A stretch of DNA of 64,000 bases from Polymorphobacter megasporae. Lineage in GTDB: Bacteria; Pseudomonadota; Alphaproteobacteria; Sphingomonadales; Sphingomonadaceae. The stretch covers positions 1,984,001 through 2,048,000 of the forward strand of contig NZ_CP081848.1 in NCBI RefSeq assembly GCF_018982885.2, read 5' to 3'. Positions 53,683-59,886 of this stretch are shown piece by piece (position 1 is the stretch's first letter; each line of letters begins with the position of its first letter). Under the pieces are notes generated by a model. That model did not search any database and was not told the DNA's origin. It saw only the letters and a program-made list of their open reading frames with translations. A program made the translations under genes and the position numbers.

Positions 53683-54448
53683 ATTTCGCCATTTCGTCCG
53701 CCGAATTGATCACCTTCGCGTTGACCTCGTACGCACGCTGGGTCTCGATCATGTCGACGAGCTCCTGCACCGTGCTGACGTTCGACGCCTCGAGCGAGCC
53801 CTGGCGGATCACCCCGCTGCCGTCGGCGCCCGCCGTTCCGACCTGCGCCGCGCCGCTTGCGGTCGTCGCGGTATACAGGTTGCCCCCGGCCGGCTGGAGC
53901 CCGGCGGGGTTGAGGAAGCGTGCGACCTGGATCTGGCCGACCTGCGTCGCCGTCGTCGCCCCCTGCAGCGTCGCCGACACCGTCCCGTCGGTGGCGATGA
54001 CGATCTGCTGCGCGCCGTCGGGGATCGCGATCGGCGGGCTGAGCCGGTCGCCGTTGCCCATGACCAATTGGCCCTCGGCGTTCAACTTGAACGAGCCGTC
54101 ACGGGTGTAGGCGGTGGTGCCATCGGCCTGCGTCACCGCGAAAAAACCGCTGCCCTCGATCGCCATGTCGAGCGCATTGTCGGTTTGGGTCAGCGCGCCC
54201 TGCGTGTGGATCTGCTCGGTCCCGGCGACGCGGACCCCGGTGCCGGTGCCGAGCCCGACCGCATAGTCCGAATTCGCTCCCGCTGGGTCGCCGGGGGATC
54301 GCCCCGACTGGTACATCAGCGTCTCGAAGCTCGCGCGATCCTTCTTGAACGCCGTCGTGTTGACGTTGGCGAGGTTGTTCGAGATCGCCTTCATCTTCTG
54401 ATCGAGCGCATCGAGTCCCGATCGCGCGATCTGCAGGGCGGATGTCAT
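53663..54448 (-). CDS. flgG: Distal rod protein FlgG
   Basis: The protein is 261 aa starting MTSALQIARSGLDALDQKM, with AGGAG 6 nt before the ATG at 54448. Rod/hook signature: ISNNLANVNTTAFKKDRASF. FlgG-specific sequence includes QIHTQGALTQTDNALDMAIE and the C-terminal STVQELVDMIETQRAYEVN. Length matches the family (about 260 aa). Confidence 0.96.
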   Translation of the reverse strand: MTSALQIARSGLDALDQKMKAISNNLANVNTTAFKKDRASFETLMYQSGRSPGDPAGANSDYAVGLGTGTGVRVAGTEQIHTQGALTQTDNALDMAIEGSGFFAVTQADGTTAYTRDGSFKLNAEGQLVMGNGDRLSPPIAIPDGAQQIVIATDGTVSATLQGATTATQVGQIQVARFLNPAGLQPAGGNLYTATTASGAAQVGTAGADGSGVIRQGSLEASNVSTVQELVDMIETQRAYEVNAKVINSADEMAKYVTQNM

Positions 54449-54472
54449 GCGTCGTCTCCTTCGCTTTCTGGC

Positions 54473-54596
54473 CCCCCTCCCCTTCAGGGGAGGGGCAGGG
54501 GGTGGGGCAGTGCCTCGGACCCCACGGCGCGGCACTGCCCCACCCCGGGCCGCGCCAAGCGGCGCGTCTCTCGCCCCTCCCCTGAAGGGGAGGGGT
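54473..54596. repeat. Family B palindromic repeat (B7, full)
   Basis: This full element in the flgF-flgG gap has arms CCCCTCCCCTTCAGGGGAGG and CCCCTCCCCTGAAGGGGAGG and the internal segment GCCAAGCGGCGCGTCTCTCG shared, inverted, with B3 and B4. Confidence 0.87.
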
Positions 54597-54599
54597 TGG

Positions 54600-55328
54600 T
54601 CAGTTATCGAGCCGCATCAGCTTAGCCCCCGCTTCGTCGATCTCGCGCGTCGCGCTGAGCAGCTTCGCACTCACGTCGAACCCGCGCGATTGTTCGATCA
54701 GCTCGACCAGCCCGCGCGCGCTGTCGACGTTCGCCCCCTCGAGCGCGCCGGTCTGGAGCCGCACATCGGGCGCGGCATCGACGGCGTCGGCGCTGCGGAA
54801 CAGCCCGGCGCTGTCCTTGTGTAGATCGCCCGGCGGCGGATCGACGAGCTTGATCCGGTCGACCACCGCGGGTGCCGCCGCTCCCGCCAGCCGGACGCTG
54901 ACCGACCCGTCGGCGGCGATCGACGCGTCGCCCGCGGGGAGGGTGATGACCCCGGCGTTCCCGATCACCGGATGTCCGTCGCCGGTTTCGAGGACTCCCG
55001 TAGGGGCGATCCGTAGGTCGCCGCGCCGCGTGTACGCCTCCGCGCCGCCGCTCGCCTGCACCGCGATCCACCCCGGCCCCGACACCGCGACGTCGAGCGG
55101 CTGGCCGGTCGGGGTGATGTGGCCGGGGTCGGTGCTCGCGCTCGTCACCGCATCGTCGGCCTGGACCCGCGTCGCGCCCTCGGGACCGCCGAGGTAGCGG
55201 CTGGCAAGTGACGAGATCTCGCGGCGGAAGCCGGTGACCCCGGCGTTGGCGAGGTTGTTCGCGGTGACGCCCTGCGCCGCGAGGCGCGCGCGCATGCCGG
55301 TGAGGGCGGTGTAGATCAGGCGGTCCAC
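54600..55328 (-). CDS. flgF: Proximal rod protein FlgF
   Basis: This 242-aa protein starts MDRLIYTALTGMRARLAAQG, with the rod motif GVTANNLANAGVTGFRREIS. The middle includes GQPLDVAVSGPGWIAVQASG and the C-terminus has SARGLVELIEQSRGFDVSAK. It forms part of the proximal rod with FlgB and FlgC. Palindromic repeats flank both ends. Confidence 0.94.
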   Translation of the reverse strand: MDRLIYTALTGMRARLAAQGVTANNLANAGVTGFRREISSLASRYLGGPEGATRVQADDAVTSASTDPGHITPTGQPLDVAVSGPGWIAVQASGGAEAYTRRGDLRIAPTGVLETGDGHPVIGNAGVITLPAGDASIAADGSVSVRLAGAAAPAVVDRIKLVDPPPGDLHKDSAGLFRSADAVDAAPDVRLQTGALEGANVDSARGLVELIEQSRGFDVSAKLLSATREIDEAGAKLMRLDN

Positions 55329-55351
55329 AAAGCATCTCCCGCTCTTACTTC

Positions 55352-55424
55352 GTCATCCCCGCGAAGGCGGGGACCCATCACCCCGAATGTTGGGATGATG
55401 GGTCCCCGCCTTCGCGGGGATGAC
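55352..55424. repeat. Family A palindromic repeat (A7)
   Basis: Arms GTCATCCCCGCGAAGGCGGG and CCCGCCTTCGCGGGGATGAC surround GACCCATCA...TGATGGGTC, in the flgE-flgF gap. Confidence 0.92.
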
Positions 55425-55449
55425 GAAGGCAAGTGTGGCGCGCGGCTCA

Positions 55450-56712
55450 TCAATGGATCTGGATGATCGTCGTCAGCAGCGACGACGCGGTTTCGATCGT
55501 CTTCGCGTTCGCCTGAAAGCTGCGCTGCGCGGTAATCAGCCCGACGAGTTCGTCGGTCAGGTCGACGTTCGATCGTTCGAGGCTGCCCGACAGGATCGTG
55601 CCGAGCCCGTTCTGCCCCGCCTCGCCCGTGATCGGCGGCCCGGATTCGGGGCTGGTGACATAGCTCGCGTCGCCGGTCTGCTTGAGCCCTTCGGGGTCGC
55701 TGAACATCGCCACCGCGACCTTGCCGAGGACCTGGACGACGCCGTTGGTGAAGGTCGCCTGGACCTTGCCGCTGGCATCGACCGCGACCGACTGGAGCCG
55801 CCCCGCGCTGTAACCGTCCTGCGACGAGGCGACGACGGTGAATGGCCCCGACCGCTGCGTCGTCAGGGCCCCGGCGTCGAGCGACAGGCTGACCGCCGCG
55901 CCGCCGCTCGCGGGGGTGAAGGCGTCGAACGCGGCGGGGGTTGTCGGGCTCGTCAGCGCGCCGCTCGAATCGAAGCTCATCGGCACCCCCGCGGTCCCGC
56001 CACTGGTCAGCTCGGTCGTGCCGACGACGACGTGCGCGGTCCAATGGTGGAGCGGGTCGGTCGCGGTCGGCGTCGCGGTCTTGCTGTAATAGACCGTCGC
56101 CGCGAGCAGATTGCCGAGCGAATCGTAGACTGTCAGCGAGCTCGAACTGGCGAAGGTCGCGGCGTTCGCCGGGTCGAACGGCGCGGTCGTCACCGCCGCG
56201 CTCGCCGGCAGGTTGACGGCAAGCTTGATCGCCGTCGACGCCTTCGGTGCGCCCGAGGTCAGCGGCAGTTGCAGGCTCGTCGTCGCGGCGAGCGCGGTCG
56301 AGGTGACGCTGCCGTCGGCGGTCGTCGGGAAGACCTGGAGCCGCCGCCCGTCGGTGTCGACGACGAAGCGGTCGGCGTCGACCGCGAACGCGCCGTTGCG
56401 GGTGAACGAGGTCTGCGCGCCGCCGTTCGCGCTCTTGACGGTAAAAAAGCCTTGCCCGCTGATCGCCATGTCGAGCGCCGAGTCGCTCGTCGCGATCGCC
56501 CCCTGGCTCATCTGCTGGGTGACGCCGCGGACTGCGGTCCCCGACCCGATGATCCGCGCCGGGTCCTGCAGCGGGGTCGAGGCGATGATGTCGCCGAACT
56601 CGACGCGGCTCTTCTTGAAGCCGTTGGTCGAGGCGTTGGCGATGTTGTTGGCGATCGTCGACAGCTCGGTCTGCGCGCCATTGAGGCCGGTGAGGGCGGT
56701 GTAGAACGACAT
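55450..56712 (-). CDS. flgE: Flagellar hook protein FlgE
   Basis: The protein is 420 aa from MSFYTALTGLNGAQTELSTI, with AGGAG before the ATG at 56712; an upstream ATG at 56784 runs through a Gln-rich tandem repeat and is rejected. Hook motif: ANNIANASTNGFKKSRVEF. The GQGFFTVKSANGGAQTSFTR block and C-terminal VDLTDELVGLITAQRSFQAN complete the assignment. It is the hook structural subunit. Confidence 0.96.
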   Translation of the reverse strand: MSFYTALTGLNGAQTELSTIANNIANASTNGFKKSRVEFGDIIASTPLQDPARIIGSGTAVRGVTQQMSQGAIATSDSALDMAISGQGFFTVKSANGGAQTSFTRNGAFAVDADRFVVDTDGRRLQVFPTTADGSVTSTALAATTSLQLPLTSGAPKASTAIKLAVNLPASAAVTTAPFDPANAATFASSSSLTVYDSLGNLLAATVYYSKTATPTATDPLHHWTAHVVVGTTELTSGGTAGVPMSFDSSGALTSPTTPAAFDAFTPASGGAAVSLSLDAGALTTQRSGPFTVVASSQDGYSAGRLQSVAVDASGKVQATFTNGVVQVLGKVAVAMFSDPEGLKQTGDASYVTSPESGPPITGEAGQNGLGTILSGSLERSNVDLTDELVGLITAQRSFQANAKTIETASSLLTTIIQIH

Positions 56713-56715
56713 GGT

Positions 56716-56772
56716 CTTCTCCTGCGGCTGGCTCTTGTCTTGCGGCTGTGTTTGTCTTGCGGCTGTGCTTGA
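56716..56772. repeat. Short tandem repeat upstream of flgE
   Basis: Three tandem copies of about 19 nt share CTTGTCTTGCGGCTGTGTTT-like sequence (CTGCGGCTGG, TCTTGCGGCTGTG, TCTTGCGGCTGTG). They lie in the flgE leader just before its ribosome site. Confidence 0.7.
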
Positions 56773-56779
56773 TTTTCCT

Positions 56780-56853
56780 GTCATCCCCGCGAATGCGGGG
56801 ACCCAAGGTCACTGACGGCGGTGACTTTGGGTCCCCGCGTTCGCGAGGATGAC
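56780..56853. repeat. Family A palindromic repeat (A8)
   Basis: Arms GTCATCCCCGCGAATGCGGG and CCCGCGTTCGCGAGGATGAC surround GACCCAAGGTCAC...GTGACTTTGGGTC, in the flgD-flgE gap. Confidence 0.9.
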
Positions 56854-56867
56854 AGCGTTGTTCGGGC

Positions 56868-57143
56868 TCACGCCGTCGTCGCCTTCGCAGCGCCCGCTGC
56901 GATCAGCGTGTCGAGCTTCTTCGCGATGCCGGTCAGATCGACATTGGTCTCCGATATCCCGGTGACCGTCGACAGCTGAGCCAGCTGCGTCACGTATTCG
57001 CTGTTGTCGACCGGCTTGGTCGGGTCCTGGTTCTTCAGCTGCGCGGTCATCAGCGCGAGGAAATCGGACTGGCCGAGCGTCGTCCGGTTGGCGGCGACGC
57101 TCCCGGTCGCGGCGCTGCGGACCCCGGCGATGGCATCGGTCAT
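56868..57143 (-). CDS. flgD: Minimal flagellar hook-capping protein FlgD
   Basis: This 91-aa protein contains only the conserved N-terminal FlgD segment (LGQSDFLALMTAQLKNQDPT, then KPVDNSEYVTQLAQLSTVTG). Typical FlgD proteins are about 140-230 aa and carry C-terminal Tudor/Ig-like domains that build the hook cap; these are missing. The gene ends before a family-A repeat, so the loss could be natural reduction or truncation by repeat insertion. The position between flgC and flgE is canonical. Confidence 0.85.
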   Translation of the reverse strand: MTDAIAGVRSAATGSVAANRTTLGQSDFLALMTAQLKNQDPTKPVDNSEYVTQLAQLSTVTGISETNVDLTGIAKKLDTLIAAGAAKATTA

Positions 57144-57168
57144 GGCGTGATCCTCAGGGGTTGGGCGG

Positions 57169-57582
57169 TCATTTGCCGAGCTTGAGCGTGTCGAGCAGGA
57201 GCGTCTTCGCGGTCGCCAGCACTTCGACGTTGTTCTGGTACTGGCGCGACGTCTCCATCATCTCGACGAGCTCCTGGTTGACGTCGACCGCCGCGACGAA
57301 GACGTCGCCGTCGGCGTTGGCGAGCGGGTGGCCGGGGTCGTGGCGGCGTTCGGGTTGCGCGGTGCCGGTGGCGATCGCGGCGACGTCGACCGTCGCGCGG
57401 GATGCCCCGTCGAAGGTCGTCGCGAAGACCGGCTTGCGCGGCTGGTAGGCCGCCTCGGCCGACCCGGCGATGCTACCGGCGTTGGCGAGGTTCGACGCGG
57501 TGGTGTTGAGGCGGACGAGCTGCGCCGCCATCGCGCGACCGGCGATGTCGAAGACCGACAGCGGCTGGGCGGTGCCCATCAT
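57169..57582 (-). CDS. flgC: Proximal rod protein FlgC
   Basis: This 137-aa protein has the rod motif LVRLNTTASNLANAGSIAGS near the N-terminus and the C-terminal helix AAVDVNQELVEMMETSRQYQ, followed by NNVEVLATAKTLLLDTLKLG. The start overlaps the flgB stop by 4 nt. Confidence 0.95.
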   Translation of the reverse strand: MMGTAQPLSVFDIAGRAMAAQLVRLNTTASNLANAGSIAGSAEAAYQPRKPVFATTFDGASRATVDVAAIATGTAQPERRHDPGHPLANADGDVFVAAVDVNQELVEMMETSRQYQNNVEVLATAKTLLLDTLKLGK

Positions 57583-57902
57583 TCGCCCTTCAGCGCTTGC
57601 ATGACGCCGGCGATGCGGCCGTTGAGGAAGCCGAGCGTCGTCCGGTACTGGACGGCATTCTGCGCGAACTGCGTCTGCTCGGTGGCGAGTTCGACGGTGT
57701 TGCCGTCGAGGCTGCTCGTCAGCGGCACGCGGAACTTGACCGCGCCAGGCTGCCCGTCGAGCGCGGCGCGGAAGTCGAGATCGCGCGCCTTATACCCGGG
57801 GGTCGCGGCGTTGGCGATGTTCGACGCGAGCAGGTCGAGCCGCTGTCCACGGACTTCGAGCGCCTTGCCGTGGATGCCGAAGCTTCGATCGATCAGGTCC
57901 AT
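57579..57902 (-). CDS. flgB: Proximal rod protein FlgB
   Basis: This 107-aa protein contains EVRGQRLDLLASNIANAATP and GYKARDLDFRAALDG, the conserved FlgB start. It is the first gene of the long minus-strand flg operon and sits 35 nt downstream of a near-perfect sigma-54 promoter. Length is slightly short for the family but complete at both ends. Confidence 0.95.
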   Translation of the reverse strand: MDLIDRSFGIHGKALEVRGQRLDLLASNIANAATPGYKARDLDFRAALDGQPGAVKFRVPLTSSLDGNTVELATEQTQFAQNAVQYRTTLGFLNGRIAGVMQALKGE

Positions 57903-57936
57903 CGCGGAGGTTCCGTGTTGCTACCGGTCTCGCCGG

Positions 57937-57952
57937 TGCAACGATTGTGCCA
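57937..57952 (-). promoter_or_regulatory. Sigma-54 (-24/-12) promoter for flgB operon
   Basis: On the minus strand the site reads TGGCACAATCGTTGCA, matching the sigma-54 consensus TGGCACN5TTGCW with GG and GC ten bases apart. The expected transcription start lies about 25 nt before the flgB ATG. Confidence 0.85.
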
Positions 57953-58017
57953 ACCGGGGATCACGCATGTGCCGGCGGTGTGCGGGCATGTGCGGACCGG
58001 GTGCGCCCGGCAGCTTC

Positions 58018-58048
58018 GCGCCGCCGACCGGCACCGGATTGCCGGTCG
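58018..58048. repeat. 31-bp palindromic motif, copy 1
   Basis: CGACCGGCA-CCGGAT-TGCCGGTCG is a perfect 9-bp stem hairpin in the flgB-flgA divergent region. A 27/31 matching copy lies at 59773 inside the SLT gene. Confidence 0.7.
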
Positions 58049-58076
58049 ACGAGGCGGGTTCCTCGGCCCGGCGAAC

Positions 58077-58092
58077 TGGCGCGATCCTTGCT
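58077..58092 (+). promoter_or_regulatory. Sigma-54 (-24/-12) promoter for flgA
   Basis: The site reads TGGCGCGATCCTTGCT, with GG and GC ten bases apart and the TTGCT -12 element of the consensus. It lies about 26 nt upstream of the flgA ATG and is divergent from the flgB promoter. Confidence 0.82.
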
Positions 58093-58117
58093 GGACCTCC
58101 GCCGAGGGAGACCGAAG

Positions 58118-58528
58118 ATGTTGCTCTATGCCGTTGCGATCGTTGCCCTGCAGGACCTCGCAGCACTTGAGGTCGAGGCAAGCGCCGTCGCGGGGGGCAC
58201 GGTCGCGATCGACCGGCGCATCCACCTCGCGCAGTGCAACACCCCTCCGGCGATGACCCCGGTGAGGGGTGGCATCGGCCTCGCCTGTTCGCTCCCCATC
58301 TGGCGGATAGTCGTGCCGTTACAAATGGTTGCGCCGATCATCCACCGCGGCGATCCCGTCTCGGTGACCGCCAGCGGTGCGCATTTCGACGTCACCATCG
58401 ACGGCATCGCCGAAGCCGACGCCGCCCCCGGCACCTCGATCCGCGTCAGGGACCGCAACGGCGGTCACCTGAGCGCCGTCGTCCGCCCCGACGGCAGCCT
58501 GTCGGCACCCGGCTATAACCTTCCGTAA
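58118..58528 (+). CDS. flgA: P-ring chaperone FlgA
   Basis: The protein is 136 aa from the ATG at 58118, preceded by GAGGGAG. It has a short signal-like N-terminus (MLLYAVAIVALQDLAALEVE). The C-terminal SAF-like domain includes RIVVPLQMVAPIIHRGDPVS and the FlgA-typical ending SIRVRDRNGGHLSAVVRPDG. FlgA is a periplasmic chaperone for FlgI polymerisation. It is shorter than the usual 220 aa and appears to lack part of the N-terminal domain. Confidence 0.88.
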   Translation: MLLYAVAIVALQDLAALEVEASAVAGGTVAIDRRIHLAQCNTPPAMTPVRGGIGLACSLPIWRIVVPLQMVAPIIHRGDPVSVTASGAHFDVTIDGIAEADAAPGTSIRVRDRNGGHLSAVVRPDGSLSAPGYNLP

Positions 58529-58588
58529 TCCGGCCGTTATTGTCTCCAAGACCCGCAGCCAGCGGGGGTAACACGTTGGAGAGACACG

Positions 58589-58852
58589 ATGATTCATGGA
58601 CTTGGCGGGCGCCTCCCGCCGATCGCAGCGCGCCCCGCCGCAACGACGACCCCGGTCGCAGCGTCCACCAGGGTAACGTCGGCAGCCCCCGACATCTCGG
58701 CGCTCGCCTCCGCCGTCCGCGACATGGCCTCAGCGCCGCCGGTCGATACCGCCAAGGTCGACCGCGTCAAAAACGCAATCGCCGCAGGGAGTTACAAGAT
58801 CGCCCCCGAAGCGATCGCCGAGCGGATGATCGCGACCGACCTCCGTGCCTGA
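58589..58852 (+). CDS. flgM: Anti-sigma-28 factor FlgM
   Basis: This 87-aa protein has a disordered Ala/Pro/Thr-rich N-terminal half and a C-terminal sigma-binding segment (DTAKVDRVKNAIAAGSYKIA, then PEAIAERMI), the FlgM hallmark. It holds FliA inactive until exported through the completed hook. Overlap with the next gene is 8 nt. FliA is encoded 3 kb downstream. Confidence 0.92.
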   Translation: MIHGLGGRLPPIAARPAATTTPVAASTRVTSAAPDISALASAVRDMASAPPVDTAKVDRVKNAIAAGSYKIAPEAIAERMIATDLRA

Positions 58853-59153
58853 CGCGTTCGGCGACCTGCTCACGGCAATACGCGACGAACTCGCCGCCCT
58901 CGACACCGGCGACGCCGCCGCGATCGAGCGCGCCACCGCCGCCAAGCTCGCTGCCCTTGGCGCGGCTCGAACAGGCGGCGCGATCCCGGTCGCCCGCCTC
59001 CACGAAGCCCGCGCGCTCAATGCCTTGGCCGCAACGCGGACCAACATGCTCCTCGCCGGGGTCGATCGCCGCCTCGCCGCGCTGACCGCCGCCGCCGGGC
59101 GCGGGGTCGCGATCTGCTACGGGCGCGACGGGCGGACGAGCGCCGCGCGATGA
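58845..59153 (+). CDS. flgN: FlgN-like flagellar export chaperone
   Basis: This 102-aa helical protein starts with a GTG overlapping flgM. Its helices (FGDLLTAIRDELAALDTGDA, ATAAKLAALGAAR, LNALAATRTNMLLAGVDRRL) and the position after flgM match FlgN, the chaperone of FlgK and FlgL. Sequence conservation in this family is low, so the call relies largely on context. Confidence 0.68.
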   Translation: MPDAFGDLLTAIRDELAALDTGDAAAIERATAAKLAALGAARTGGAIPVARLHEARALNALAATRTNMLLAGVDRRLAALTAAAGRGVAICYGRDGRTSAAR

Positions 59154-59154
59154 C

Positions 59155-59170
59155 TGGCACGGTCCTTGCT
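59155..59170 (+). promoter_or_regulatory. Sigma-54 (-24/-12) promoter for SLT-flhA-fliA unit
   Basis: The site reads TGGCACGGTCCTTGCT, an essentially perfect sigma-54 site that begins just after the flgN stop and ends 12 nt before the SLT gene start. Confidence 0.85.
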
Positions 59171-59181
59171 CAGCCGAAAGC

Positions 59182-59886
59182 ATGATCCCGCAAGCCGTGT
59201 CCTCCGCCAGCGCGGCAATCGCTGCCATCCGCCTCGCCACCGCGCGGCAGGGGATCGACTTCAATTACCTGTTTACTCAGGCGAAAACCGAAAGCGGCCT
59301 CGACCCCAACGCCGCCGCGCCGACGAGCAGCGCTCGCGGCCTGTTCCAGTTCACCGCCGGAACGTGGCTCGAAACGATCCGCAAACATGGTCGCGAGCAT
59401 GGCCTCGGCGCAGCGGCGGCGGTCCTCGACGCCGGTGCCCCGATCGACCCGGCGACGCGAAGCGCGATCCTCGATCTCCGCCGCGACCCCACGGCGTCGG
59501 CCGACATGGCGGCAGCGTATGCTGCTGATAACGCCGCAAAACTATCCGCTGGGCTCGATCGACCCGCGACCGCCACCGACCTCTCGCTCGCACATTTTCT
59601 CGGCGCCGCCGGGGCCCTGCGCTTCCTCAAGGCCGACCCCGCCGGAACAGCGTCGGCGATCGTCCCCGCCGCTGCCCGCGCCAATCCGCGCATTTTCTTC
59701 GCCGCCGACGGCAGTGCGCGATCGGTCAGCCAAGTCTACGACCATTTCGCCGCGATCTTCGGCGGCAGACCGGTGCCGCCCACCGGCACCGGTCTGCCGG
59801 TCGCGCGCCAGCCCGGTGTCCAGTTTGCCGCCGCCCCCGACGCCGCGCGCATGGTCTACCTTCAACTCGCCGAGCTGTCGGCATAA
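59182..59886 (+). CDS. SLT-domain lytic transglycosylase, flagellar
   Basis: This 234-aa protein has a soluble-lytic-transglycosylase motif with catalytic E37 (FTQAKTESGLDPNA), followed by SSARGLFQFTAGTW. There is no obvious signal peptide, suggesting export through the flagellar system, as for dedicated rod-penetration transglycosylases. It probably replaces the muramidase domain missing from FlgJ. A palindrome at 59773-59803 encodes PPTGTGLPV within its C-terminal part. It overlaps flhA by one base. Confidence 0.87.
   Translation: MIPQAVSSASAAIAAIRLATARQGIDFNYLFTQAKTESGLDPNAAAPTSSARGLFQFTAGTWLETIRKHGREHGLGAAAAVLDAGAPIDPATRSAILDLRRDPTASADMAAAYAADNAAKLSAGLDRPATATDLSLAHFLGAAGALRFLKADPAGTASAIVPAAARANPRIFFAADGSARSVSQVYDHFAAIFGGRPVPPTGTGLPVARQPGVQFAAAPDAARMVYLQLAELSA
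59773..59803. repeat. 31-bp palindromic motif, copy 2
   Basis: This segment (core ACCGGCACCGGTCTGCCGGT) matches the one at 58018-58048 in 27 of 31 positions. Here it is inside the SLT coding sequence. Confidence 0.65.

Noticed and set aside
56713-56784. Longer FlgE start with a Gln-rich leader
   Set aside because: The leader is a tandem repeat and flagellar hook proteins begin directly with the MSFYTALTGLNG-type motif, which has its own ribosome site.
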